Below are positions 1 to 5,709 of a DNA stretch of 5,709 bases, one piece after another. How positions within the stretch are numbered: position 1 is the stretch's first letter; each line of letters begins with the position of its first letter. Made by a program: the position numbers and the translations under genes. This DNA is from Acidimicrobiales bacterium (GTDB lineage: Bacteria > Actinomycetota > Acidimicrobiia > Acidimicrobiales > Acidimicrobilacustridaceae). The stretch is from the NCBI GenBank assembly GCA_023261915.1, contig JALRFT010000023.1, forward strand, positions 1 to 5,709, in the 5' to 3' direction. The notes under the pieces are model-generated. The model saw nothing but the letters and a program-made list of their open reading frames with translations, was not told the origin of the DNA and did no database searches.

Positions 1-1103
1 ACGACCTCGGCGGGGAGACCGTCACCGAGTTGGGCATCGACGTTGTCGGTACCGACTACGCCCTTGGCCAGCTTCGCCCACGCGTACGCGGCCTCATTGG
101 TGAGGCGGGCACCGCCGATGACCCCGATGGCCTCCGGACCGTGGGCCGTGAGTGTGGTGCGCAGCAGATCCGCAGCGACCTCAACGGCCTCACTCCAACG
201 GGCCGGACGCAGGTCGCCCCCGTCACGAACCAGAGGTTCACCGAGGCGGTCCTCGCCATTGACCGACTCGAAGGCAAAGCGCCCCTTGTCGCAGAGCCAG
301 CCCCAGTTCACCGGGTCACTGTCGACTCCGACGTAGCGCAACAGCTCGTTGCGCGAGGACTGCACCGCCACCCGACAGCCCACCGAGCAGGTCTGGCAGG
401 TGGACTCGGTCTGCTCGAGGTCCCACGGTCGGGCCTTGAACCGATAGGGGGTTGCGGTCAAGGCGCCCACGGGGCAGAGCTGCACGGTATTGCCGCTGAA
501 GTACGAAGCGAACGGCTCGTCAGGGAACGTGTTGACCTCGGTCTGATTCCCGCGGTTGATGAAGTGGATCAGCGGATCGCCAGCGACCTCCTTGGCGAAA
601 CGCGTGCAGCGATCACACAGGATGCAGCGCTCCCGATCGAGCAGCACCAGATCACTGATGGGGATGGGCTTCTCGTGATGACGCTTGGACTCGACGAAAC
701 GACTCTCACCGGGCCCGTAGGCCATGGTCTGGTCCTGCAGCGGGCACTCCCCACCCTTGTCACAGACCGGGCAATCGAGCGGATGGTTGATGAGGAGGAA
801 CTCGAGCACGCCGTCCTGAGCCTTGGTGGTGACCTCGGACTCGGTGTCGACCACCATGCCGTCGGTGCACTCGAGCATGCACGAGGGCTGCAGCGTCGGA
901 CCCCGGCCGGTGTCCACCTCGACGATGCACATCCGGCACATGCCCACCGGACGCATACGCGGGTGGTAACAAAAATGCGGGATGTAGACCCCGTGACGTT
1001 CGGCCGCTGCGATCACCAACTCGCCCTTGCGGGCATCTACCGCTTTGCCGTTGATGGTGATGCTCAGTTCACCTACCGATGTGGTTGACGTCTCCTCAGC
1101 CAT
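1..1103 (-). CDS. nuoG: NADH-quinone oxidoreductase subunit G, 5' part (runs off the left edge)
   Basis: This is the large iron-sulfur subunit of the complex I peripheral arm, passing electrons from NuoF toward NuoB. Only the first 367 codons are present; full-length NuoG is usually about twice that or more. Reading the minus strand from ATG at 1103, I see a ferredoxin-like domain with N1b ligands Cys45, Cys56, Cys59 and Cys75. The N5 motif follows as His107-x3-Cys111-x2-Cys114-x5-Cys120, then N4 as Cys160-x2-Cys163-x2-Cys166 with Cys210. A molybdopterin-oxidoreductase-like domain begins near residue 230 with Cys236-x2-Cys239-x3-Cys243 and Cys271 in CDKGRF, the ligand set of the optional N7 cluster. 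The start overlaps the nuoF end by 8 bp and has a GGTGGG sequence 5 nt upstream. No in-frame stop or frameshift is seen. Identification is very secure; the C-terminal half cannot be judged. Confidence 0.97.
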   Translation of the reverse strand, partial: MAEETSTTSVGELSITINGKAVDARKGELVIAAAERHGVYIPHFCYHPRMRPVGMCRMCIVEVDTGRGPTLQPSCMLECTDGMVVDTESEVTTKAQDGVLEFLLINHPLDCPVCDKGGECPLQDQTMAYGPGESRFVESKRHHEKPIPISDLVLLDRERCILCDRCTRFAKEVAGDPLIHFINRGNQTEVNTFPDEPFASYFSGNTVQLCPVGALTATPYRFKARPWDLEQTESTCQTCSVGCRVAVQSSRNELLRYVGVDSDPVNWGWLCDKGRFAFESVNGEDRLGEPLVRDGGDLRPARWSEAVEVAADLLRTTLTAHGPEAIGVIGGARLTNEAAYAWAKLAKGVVGTDNVDAQLGDGLPAEV

Positions 1104-2442
1104 GGGAACCCACCGAGATCTCTACCGGGGTGACCGCGCTGCGGGCCGCAACGGCCAGATCGATCCGCGATTCGAACTCACCACGGAACCGGGTCAGCGC
1201 TGAGGAGATGGGCGACACGGCTGACGGCCCGAGCGGACAGATGGTGGTCTGCTTCGGCGGCCAGGCGATGCCCGGGGAGATGTTGTCCGAGACGTCAAGG
1301 AGCAGGTCGAGGTCGGTTGGCCGACCCTGACCCGAGATGATGCGCGTCAGGATCCGCTCGAGCCAGGTGGTCCCCTCTCGACACGGGGTGCACTTCCCGC
1401 ACGATTCGTGGGCGAAGAACCGGACGAGGCTCAGACAGGCACGCACGACATCGGTGGTCTCGTCCATCACGACAATGGCTCCCGATCCCAGCATCGAACC
1501 CGCCCGATCGACCGTGCCCTTCTCGAGCGGCAGATCGAGATGCTCCTCGAAGAACCACGGGGCCGAGGCACCGCCGGGAATGAAGGCCTTGATGGCGCGG
1601 TCTCCCACGATCCCACCGCCGTACACGGGGGCGTAGATGATGTCGCGGAACGTGGTCGTGCCGAACTCGACCTCGTACACCCCCGGATTCTTCACGTGGC
1701 CCGAAACCGCAAACATCCGGGTGCCACGCGAAGCCTCGGCGCCGAGGGCGTTATAGGCCGCAGCTCCGTTGGTAACGATCCACGGGACGTTCGAGAGTGT
1801 CTCGACGTTATTGACGATGGTGGGCTGCATGTAGAGCCCCTTGGCCGCCGGGAAGAACGGTGGCTTGAGTCGGGGCATGCCGCGTTCGCCCTCAAGACTC
1901 TCGATGAGGGCAGTCTCCTCGCCCACGATGTAGGCACCGGCCCCCCAGTGGAGGACGACATCCACACTGAAGTCGCTTCCCATGATGTTGCGCCCCACGA
2001 GACCGGCGGCGTAAGCCTCATTGAGCGCCGCTGCGATCCGCTCCTGGGCAAGCGCCATTTCGCCTCGCACGTAGAGGAAGGCCTGCCCACAACCCACGGC
2101 GTAGCAAGCGATCAGCACACCCTCGATGAGCTGATGGGGATCACGCTCCATCAGCATGCGGTCCTTGTAGGTCCCAGGCTCCGACTCGTCGCCGTTGACC
2201 ACCAGGTAGCGGGGCCACACTCCTGGCGGGCAGAACCCCCACTTCACACCAGCGGGGAAACCGGCGCCGCCGCGACCGAGAAGACTCGCCTCCTTCACCT
2301 CGCTACCCACGGCTTCGGGCGACATGGAGAGCGCCTTGGCCAAGGCCTCATATCCACCCGTGGCCCGATAACCGGCAAGGGTGTGGGCTTCAGGATTGCC
2401 GAAGCGCGAGGTCACGATGGGGGGCACATCGCTGACCGTCAT
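1096..2442 (-). CDS. nuoF: NADH-quinone oxidoreductase subunit F (NADH/FMN-binding, 448 aa)
   Basis: This subunit oxidises NADH, holds FMN and passes electrons through [4Fe-4S] cluster N3. The glycine-rich nucleotide motif GRGGAGFPAG is at residues 56-65. The FMN/NADH site segment GDESEPGTYKDR is at 84-95, and GAGAYIVGEETALIESLEG spans 167-185. N3 ligands are Cys348-x2-Cys351-x2-Cys354 (ESCGKCTPC) and Cys402 (TTICPLGPSA). The length is normal for the family. Residue 173 is Val where the homologues I remember have Cys in YICGEE. The stretch just before Cys402 (about 389-399, PGIAWPPKQ) is longer than in E. coli or mitochondrial homologues. The ATG overlaps the nuoE stop as ATGA and is preceded by a perfect GGAGGTG, which fixes the start. 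The end overlaps nuoG by 8 bp. Confidence 0.98.
   Translation of the reverse strand: MTVSDVPPIVTSRFGNPEAHTLAGYRATGGYEALAKALSMSPEAVGSEVKEASLLGRGGAGFPAGVKWGFCPPGVWPRYLVVNGDESEPGTYKDRMLMERDPHQLIEGVLIACYAVGCGQAFLYVRGEMALAQERIAAALNEAYAAGLVGRNIMGSDFSVDVVLHWGAGAYIVGEETALIESLEGERGMPRLKPPFFPAAKGLYMQPTIVNNVETLSNVPWIVTNGAAAYNALGAEASRGTRMFAVSGHVKNPGVYEVEFGTTTFRDIIYAPVYGGGIVGDRAIKAFIPGGASAPWFFEEHLDLPLEKGTVDRAGSMLGSGAIVVMDETTDVVRACLSLVRFFAHESCGKCTPCREGTTWLERILTRIISGQGRPTDLDLLLDVSDNISPGIAWPPKQTTICPLGPSAVSPISSALTRFRGEFESRIDLAVAARSAVTPVEISVGSHG
1109..1114 (-). promoter_or_regulatory. Ribosome binding site of nuoG (moderate)
   Basis: On the minus strand GGTGGG lies 5 nt before the ATG at 1103, inside the last codons of nuoF. 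It is weaker than the sites of nuoE and nuoF. A stronger-looking GAGGAG lies just downstream of this ATG, but no ATG, GTG or TTG follows it in the nuoG frame at a useful distance, so ATG 1103 is preferred. Confidence 0.5.
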
Positions 2443-3056
2443 GACGCACCTCCGTCAGCCTCGGGTATCCAGACCGGTTGGCGTCCGTCATCGGGGGCGA
2501 CGGGACCGGCGGCCCGGTCAGCGGGGATGACCTGACGGACCCGGGCGAGCGTGCCGTGAGCAGGAATCTCATCAGCGAACTGGCCAGCAGCGAGGGCGTC
2601 AACCAGTTCGTCGAACGACTCGGGGGTGACCTTGTAGCGGTAGCGGTAGTTGACCTGCAGGCACGGTGCCTCGGTGCATGCGGCGATGCACTCGGCACCT
2701 TCGAGGGTGAAGGTGCCATCGGGAGTCGTCTCCCCCACCGTGACCCCGAGACGTTCCTCGGCGTGAGCCAAGAGATCGTCGGAGCCCATAAGCACACAGG
2801 AGATATTGGTGCAGATGTTCACGAGGTAGCGACCAACGGGCTCGCGCTTGAACATCTCGTAGAACGAACATGTGCCGAGGACCTCAGCCGAGCTGACACC
2901 CACCAACTCGCCGATATGGGCCATGGCCTCGTCGGTCACCCATCCATCCTGTTCCTGGGCAAGGTGCAACAGCGGGATGAGGGCTGATTTCGGACGGGGG
3001 TAGCGAGCGATGATGCTCCGGGCGAGCACCTCGTTGTCGGGACTCAATCGGGCCAT
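2439..3056 (-). CDS. nuoE: NADH-quinone oxidoreductase subunit E ([2Fe-2S] N1a, 205 aa)
   Basis: This is the 24-kDa-type subunit that pairs with NuoF in the NADH dehydrogenase module and holds [2Fe-2S] cluster N1a. An N-terminal helical part (about 1-70) contains ALIPLLHLAQEQDGWV (25-40) and the family motif VLGTCSFYEMF (59-69). The thioredoxin-like domain carries the ligands Cys82-x4-Cys87 (CTNISC) and Cys123-x3-Cys127 (CIAAC). Beyond about residue 155 there is a tail of some 50 residues rich in Ala, Pro, Asp and Gly, without recognisable motifs. The total is somewhat longer than E. coli NuoE. The ATG shares one base with the nuoD stop (TGATG) and has a strong GGAGGTGG upstream, so the start is well supported. 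The stop overlaps the nuoF start by 4 bp. Confidence 0.97.
   Translation of the reverse strand: MARLSPDNEVLARSIIARYPRPKSALIPLLHLAQEQDGWVTDEAMAHIGELVGVSSAEVLGTCSFYEMFKREPVGRYLVNICTNISCVLMGSDDLLAHAEERLGVTVGETTPDGTFTLEGAECIAACTEAPCLQVNYRYRYKVTPESFDELVDALAAGQFADEIPAHGTLARVRQVIPADRAAGPVAPDDGRQPVWIPEADGGAS
2447..2453 (-). promoter_or_regulatory. Strong ribosome binding site of nuoF
   Basis: GGAGGTG on the minus strand is a full match to the anti-Shine-Dalgarno sequence, 4 nt before ATG 2442 (6 nt if counted from GGAGG). It lies within the last codons of nuoE, so nuoF translation is probably coupled to nuoE termination. Confidence 0.85.
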
Positions 3057-4405
3057 CAGCGATCCACCTCCCCCATGATCGGATCCACCGACGAGATGAT
3101 GGCCACGCCGTCGGCGATGAGACCGTTGTGCATCATGTGGGGAAGAGCCTGCAGGTTGGCGAAGCTCGGGGCCCGCACGTGCATCCGGTAGGGGTGCGAT
3201 GAACCGTCGGCGACGATGTAGCAGCCCAGTTCCCCGCGAGGTGACTCAACCGCCACATAGACCTCGCCCTCGGGCACCTTGAATCCCTCGGTGAAGATCT
3301 TGAAGTGGTGGATCAGTGCTTCCATCGACTCATCAATGCGGGCCCGAGGTGGTGGCGTGACCTTCTTGTCCTGCACGCGATAGTCACCGGGCGGCATTGC
3401 GTCGAGGATCTGACGGATGAGACCGAGGGATTCCCGGACCTCATTGAGCCGGATGGCGTAGCGATCGAAGCAGTCGCCGTACGAGCCGACGATGACGTCG
3501 AAGTCGAGGGCGTCGTAGGCGAGGTAGGGATCGTCACGGCGTAGGTCCCAGGCGTACCCGGTGGAACGCAGAAGGGGGCCAGTGATGCCGAGCGCCAGAC
3601 ACTCGGCGGCCGTGATGACCCCCACGCCCTGGAGGCGCTTGCGGAAGAGCGGCTGCCCGGTGAGGAGGATGTCGTATTCGTCAAGGCGGGGAGGGATGGC
3701 ATCGAGAAGCTGCAGCACGTCGTCTCGCCAGCCAGGAGGGAGGTCTGCGGCCACCCCCCCGGGACGGATGTAGTTGTGATTCATCCGCAGGCCCGTCACC
3801 TTTTCAAAGAAGCGCAGCACCTGCTCGCGTTCACGCCACCCGTAGAGCATCATCGACACGGCCCCGAGGTCCATGCCGTTGGTGGCGAGGAACAACAGAT
3901 GTGACGACACCCGATTCATCTCGGTCATCAGCATCCGGATCCACGTGGCCCGCTCCGGAACCTCGACACCGAGCAGCTTCTCGGTGGCGAGGGAGAAGGC
4001 CAACTCAGTGAACAGCGGGGATGCGTAGTCCATCCGGGTCACATTGGTTGGACCTTGCAGGTACGACAGCTCCTCGCCAGTCCACTCCATACCGGTATGG
4101 AGGTAACCAATGATCGGCTTGGTCCGGACCACGGTCTCACCGTCGAGTTCCATCATCAGCCGCAGCACGCCGTGGGTGCTCGGATGCTGAGGACCCATGT
4201 TGATGATCATCGTTTCGTCGACCGGTGTGGGGGGGAACTCATCACCCTCGTCGATGGTCACCGCCATCGCTGCCGCCTCTGCTTCAGACAATCGCAGCAC
4301 GGCATCGCGCTCGTGCAGCTCAGCCGCTGCGGCGCGCACGTCATCGCCGGTGACCTCGTGGCCATCAACGGTGTCGGCAGCGTTGTCGTGGTGGAGAGCG
4401 GTCAC
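3056..4405 (-). CDS. nuoD: NADH-quinone oxidoreductase subunit D (49-kDa-type, quinone site, 449 aa)
   Basis: NuoD forms the quinone-binding cavity with NuoB and connects the peripheral arm to the membrane arm. Numbered from the GTG at 4405, the motif GPQHPSTHG is at 71-79. His78 corresponds to Thermus Nqo4 His38, and Tyr127 in RMDY to Nqo4 Tyr87; both contact the quinone headgroup. Further family signatures are IGYLHTGME (99-107), HNYIRPGG and RGELGCYIVADG, and the protein ends in the expected MGEVDR. About 64 residues, rich in Ala, Glu and Asp, precede the conserved core; this is longer than in Thermus. A TTG at 4411 lies in frame, but it abuts the GAGGAA site, whereas GTG 4405 sits 8 nt after GAGG, so GTG 4405 is preferred. 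Ten bp separate it from nuoC; its TGA shares one base with the nuoE ATG. Confidence 0.97.
   Translation of the reverse strand: MTALHHDNAADTVDGHEVTGDDVRAAAAELHERDAVLRLSEAEAAAMAVTIDEGDEFPPTPVDETMIINMGPQHPSTHGVLRLMMELDGETVVRTKPIIGYLHTGMEWTGEELSYLQGPTNVTRMDYASPLFTELAFSLATEKLLGVEVPERATWIRMLMTEMNRVSSHLLFLATNGMDLGAVSMMLYGWREREQVLRFFEKVTGLRMNHNYIRPGGVAADLPPGWRDDVLQLLDAIPPRLDEYDILLTGQPLFRKRLQGVGVITAAECLALGITGPLLRSTGYAWDLRRDDPYLAYDALDFDVIVGSYGDCFDRYAIRLNEVRESLGLIRQILDAMPPGDYRVQDKKVTPPPRARIDESMEALIHHFKIFTEGFKVPEGEVYVAVESPRGELGCYIVADGSSHPYRMHVRAPSFANLQALPHMMHNGLIADGVAIISSVDPIMGEVDR
3064..3071 (-). promoter_or_regulatory. Strong ribosome binding site of nuoE, inside the nuoD C-terminus
   Basis: GGAGGTGG on the minus strand lies 7 nt before ATG 3056. 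The same bases encode the Gly-Glu-Val-Asp part of the nuoD C-terminal GEVDR, so one sequence serves as conserved codons and as the nuoE start signal. Confidence 0.85.
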
Positions 4406-4411
4406 GAGCAA

Positions 4412-4417
4412 TTCCTC
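4412..4417 (-). promoter_or_regulatory. Ribosome binding site deciding the nuoD start
   Basis: GAGGAA on the minus strand overlaps the TGA stop of nuoC (TGAGGAA). The distance from GAGG to GTG 4405 is 8 nt, which is normal. The in-frame TTG at 4411 directly follows the motif and is too close to be used efficiently. Confidence 0.7.
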
Positions 4418-4943
4418 AGCGGGACGGGGCGGGTGCCTTGAACTGCACCGGGATACGACCGGAGTTGTAGTCCTTGCGGAGCGGGTGGCCGGACCAGTCC
4501 TCGGGCAGCAGGATTCGGGTCAGATCAGGATGGCCATCGAAGGCGATGCCGAATAGGTCGAAGACTTCTCGCTCGGCACCGTCCACCCCCGGATGGATGG
4601 CAATGATGCTCGGCAGCCGAGGATCACTCTCCGGGACCTGCACGCGGAGACGGATCCGCTCTCGTGCGGCATGTGACAGCAGGTTGGCGACCACCTCGAA
4701 CCGTTCGGGTTCGATACCTGCCGGAAGCGCACGACCCGGCTGCTCAAGATAGTCAACGGCCGTCAGGTCAACGCAGACCAAGAACCCTTCGTCGAACAGT
4801 TCAGAGATCACTCGGAGCCAGTCACCAACGGCGGGGTGCAAGACCACCTGACCACGCGAGTCGGAGACCGGGACACCGTTACGCAGCGCGGCTGGGTGGT
4901 CTTCACCTTGATCCAGCCGCCCCTCAGCCCCCTCCTCACTCAC
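4416..4943 (-). CDS. nuoC: NADH-quinone oxidoreductase subunit C (30-kDa-type, 175 aa)
   Basis: This cluster-free structural subunit of the peripheral arm packs against NuoD and NuoB. The diagnostic 30-kDa subunit signature occupies residues 124-160 and includes EREVFDLFGIAFDGHPDLTR, PEDWSGHPLRKDY and the invariant aromatic and acidic positions. The upstream part (about 36-115) fits the alpha/beta domain of the family. It is shorter than the mycobacterial protein as I remember it, mainly from a short N-terminus, but in the range of free-standing NuoC. It is not fused to NuoD as in E. coli. The GTG start overlaps the nuoB stop as GTGA (4 bp), and AGAGGT lies 7 nt upstream. The TGA stop is embedded in the nuoD ribosome binding site. 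Confidence 0.97.
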   Translation of the reverse strand: MSEEGAEGRLDQGEDHPAALRNGVPVSDSRGQVVLHPAVGDWLRVISELFDEGFLVCVDLTAVDYLEQPGRALPAGIEPERFEVVANLLSHAARERIRLRVQVPESDPRLPSIIAIHPGVDGAEREVFDLFGIAFDGHPDLTRILLPEDWSGHPLRKDYNSGRIPVQFKAPAPSR

Positions 4944-5563
4944 GAAGCTGACCTCTCAGAAGCGACCGATTGGGAGGTCACCAACCCGGTGCGACGACCA
5001 AGGGTGACCGGAGTGTCGACCTGGCCGTCGCGCTGTTCGATCACCAGTCCGGCACCCTCGCCCGGCCGACGCATCAACTCACCGGTTCGAATCTTTTCGT
5101 GCAGGGTCAGAATCGCATGCAGGAGGGTCTCGGGACCGGGTGGGCATCCCGGGGCGTAGACGTCGACGGGGACAACCTGATCGACACCCTGCACGATGGC
5201 GTAGTTGTTGAACATGCCTCCACTCGAGGCACATACCCCCATGGAGATCACCCATTTGGGTTCGACCATCTGGTCGTAGATCTGCCGCAGGACCGGAGCC
5301 ATCTTTTGGGACACCCGACCGGCCACAATCATCAGGTCAGCCTGTCGCGGAGAGGCCCGGAAGGTCTCCATCCCCAGTCGGGCCAAGTCGTAGTGCGGAC
5401 CTCCCGTCGCCATCATCTCAATGGCACAGCACGCCAGACCGAAAGTGGCGGGCATACAGCTGCGGACCCGGGCCCACTTGACCAGTTCCTCCAGGGGTGC
5501 GGTCAACACACTGTGGGGTACACCCTCCAGACCGGCTTCCAGAATTCCGTCGTCGCTACTCAC
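4940..5563 (-). CDS. nuoB: NADH-quinone oxidoreductase subunit B (N2 cluster, about 207 aa)
   Basis: NuoB holds the terminal [4Fe-4S] cluster N2, which reduces quinone at the interface with NuoD. Numbered from the GTG at 5563, the N2 ligands are the tandem Cys45-Cys46 (FGLACCAIEMM), Cys111 (MGVCASSGG) and Cys140 (YAPGCPPGPE). The segment GRVSQKMAPVLRQIYDQM is the form I associate with Actinobacteria. The conserved part extends to about residue 155 and is followed by a variable tail. The start is uncertain. The frame stays open to 5698, but the residues upstream of 5563 are rich in Cys, Arg and Ser and unlike NuoB. No clear Shine-Dalgarno precedes GTG 5563, and another GTG lies 12 bp upstream (5575). 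The gene overlaps nuoC by 4 bp. The usual neighbour nuoA is not found upstream. Confidence 0.96.
   Translation of the reverse strand: MSSDDGILEAGLEGVPHSVLTAPLEELVKWARVRSCMPATFGLACCAIEMMATGGPHYDLARLGMETFRASPRQADLMIVAGRVSQKMAPVLRQIYDQMVEPKWVISMGVCASSGGMFNNYAIVQGVDQVVPVDVYAPGCPPGPETLLHAILTLHEKIRTGELMRRPGEGAGLVIEQRDGQVDTPVTLGRRTGLVTSQSVASERSAS
4951..4956 (-). promoter_or_regulatory. Ribosome binding site of nuoC
   Basis: AGAGGT on the minus strand lies 7 nt before the GTG at 4943, within the last codons of nuoB. It supports the GTG that forms the GTGA overlap as the true nuoC start. Confidence 0.6.
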
Positions 5564-5709
5564 GCGGCAGCACACGCAACAACTAAAGCTTCGTTGGCAT
5601 ATGCGCAATCTCAAAGATCTTCCTATGGATACGGGGCAAATCATCGTGTAGTAGGCGTTCCAGCTCCACCTCCAAATGCTAGAGGTTTTCCGCAACACCC
5701 CACATCTTT
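5564..5709. other. Short lower-GC stretch upstream of nuoB, no recognised gene
   Basis: By hand count about half of these bases are G or C (about 47% over 5581-5709), clearly below the flanking nuo genes. None of the frames resembles NuoA. The minus strand contains a 30-codon frame (5583-5675) and a GGAGGTGG at 5666-5673, with no ATG or GTG start codon at a good distance. Short palindromes such as GCATATGC and AAGATCTT occur but do not form a convincing terminator. I could not identify a -35/-10 pair with confidence, although a leader or promoter for the operon would be expected here if nuoB is its first gene. Confidence 0.5.

Noticed and set aside
30..1088. Open frame of about 352 codons on the plus strand opposite nuoG
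   Set aside because: The minus strand here encodes NuoG with four complete cluster-ligand sets; the plus frame is a shadow without family motifs.
1408..2535. Long open frame of about 375 codons on the plus strand opposite nuoF and part of nuoE
   Set aside because: It lies antisense to a gene with complete catalytic motifs. Long antisense frames are expected in GC-rich coding DNA, and the translation shows no recognisable domain.
4406..4411. TTG at 4411 as the nuoD start
   Set aside because: It touches the GAGGAA site with no spacer; GTG 4405 in the same frame has an 8-nt spacing.
3305..4556. Several medium open frames on the plus strand opposite nuoD and nuoC
   Set aside because: They overlap secure genes and each other, have low-complexity Arg/Ser/Ala content and show no plausible domain.
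5586..5625. Palindromes GCATATGC, AAGATCTT and AAGCTT as an operator or terminator
   Set aside because: Each is a short even palindrome of a kind expected by chance, without a stem-loop plus T-run and without a repeated spacing.
5421..5709. Plus-strand open frames entering the region upstream of nuoB
   Set aside because: They are mostly antisense to nuoB. The 49 codons beyond the nuoB start also stay open in one plus frame, but no start, ribosome site or recognisable motif supports a gene.

Overview
The window carries six consecutive genes of the bacterial NADH:menaquinone/ubiquinone oxidoreductase (respiratory complex I, NDH-1) operon. All are on the minus strand, so transcription runs from high to low coordinates: nuoB, nuoC, nuoD, nuoE, nuoF and the first 367 codons of nuoG, which runs off the left edge. 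No RNA gene, mobile element, CRISPR array or terminator is visible. I see no sign of a previously undescribed system.

The base composition is GC-rich, and GTG starts are used alongside ATG. The NuoB core contains the stretch GRVSQKMAPVLRQIYDQM, which resembles actinobacterial NuoB. NuoD and NuoF also look actinobacterial but differ in places from what I remember of the mycobacterial proteins. A high-GC actinobacterium outside the mycobacteria, possibly Acidimicrobiia, is my best guess. This is inferred from remembered sequences, not from a search.

Layout by region. 1-1103 is nuoG, which carries ligands for N1b, N5, N4 and the optional N7 cluster. 1096-2442 is nuoF, with the NADH/FMN site and N3. 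2439-3056 is nuoE, with N1a. 3056-4405 is nuoD, with the quinone-site His and Tyr. 4416-4943 is nuoC. 4940-5563 is nuoB, with N2. 5564-5709 is a short stretch of lower GC with no recognisable gene. The nuoA gene that usually precedes nuoB is not there.

Together the six products form the peripheral arm. NuoF oxidises NADH via FMN. Electrons pass through the clusters in NuoF and NuoG to N2 in NuoB, and reduce quinone at the NuoB/NuoD interface. The proton-pumping membrane subunits (NuoA, H, J-N) and NuoI are not in the window. Gene junctions are extremely tight (8-bp overlap, 4-bp overlap, 1-bp overlap, 10-bp gap, 4-bp overlap), consistent with one polycistronic message and coupled translation.
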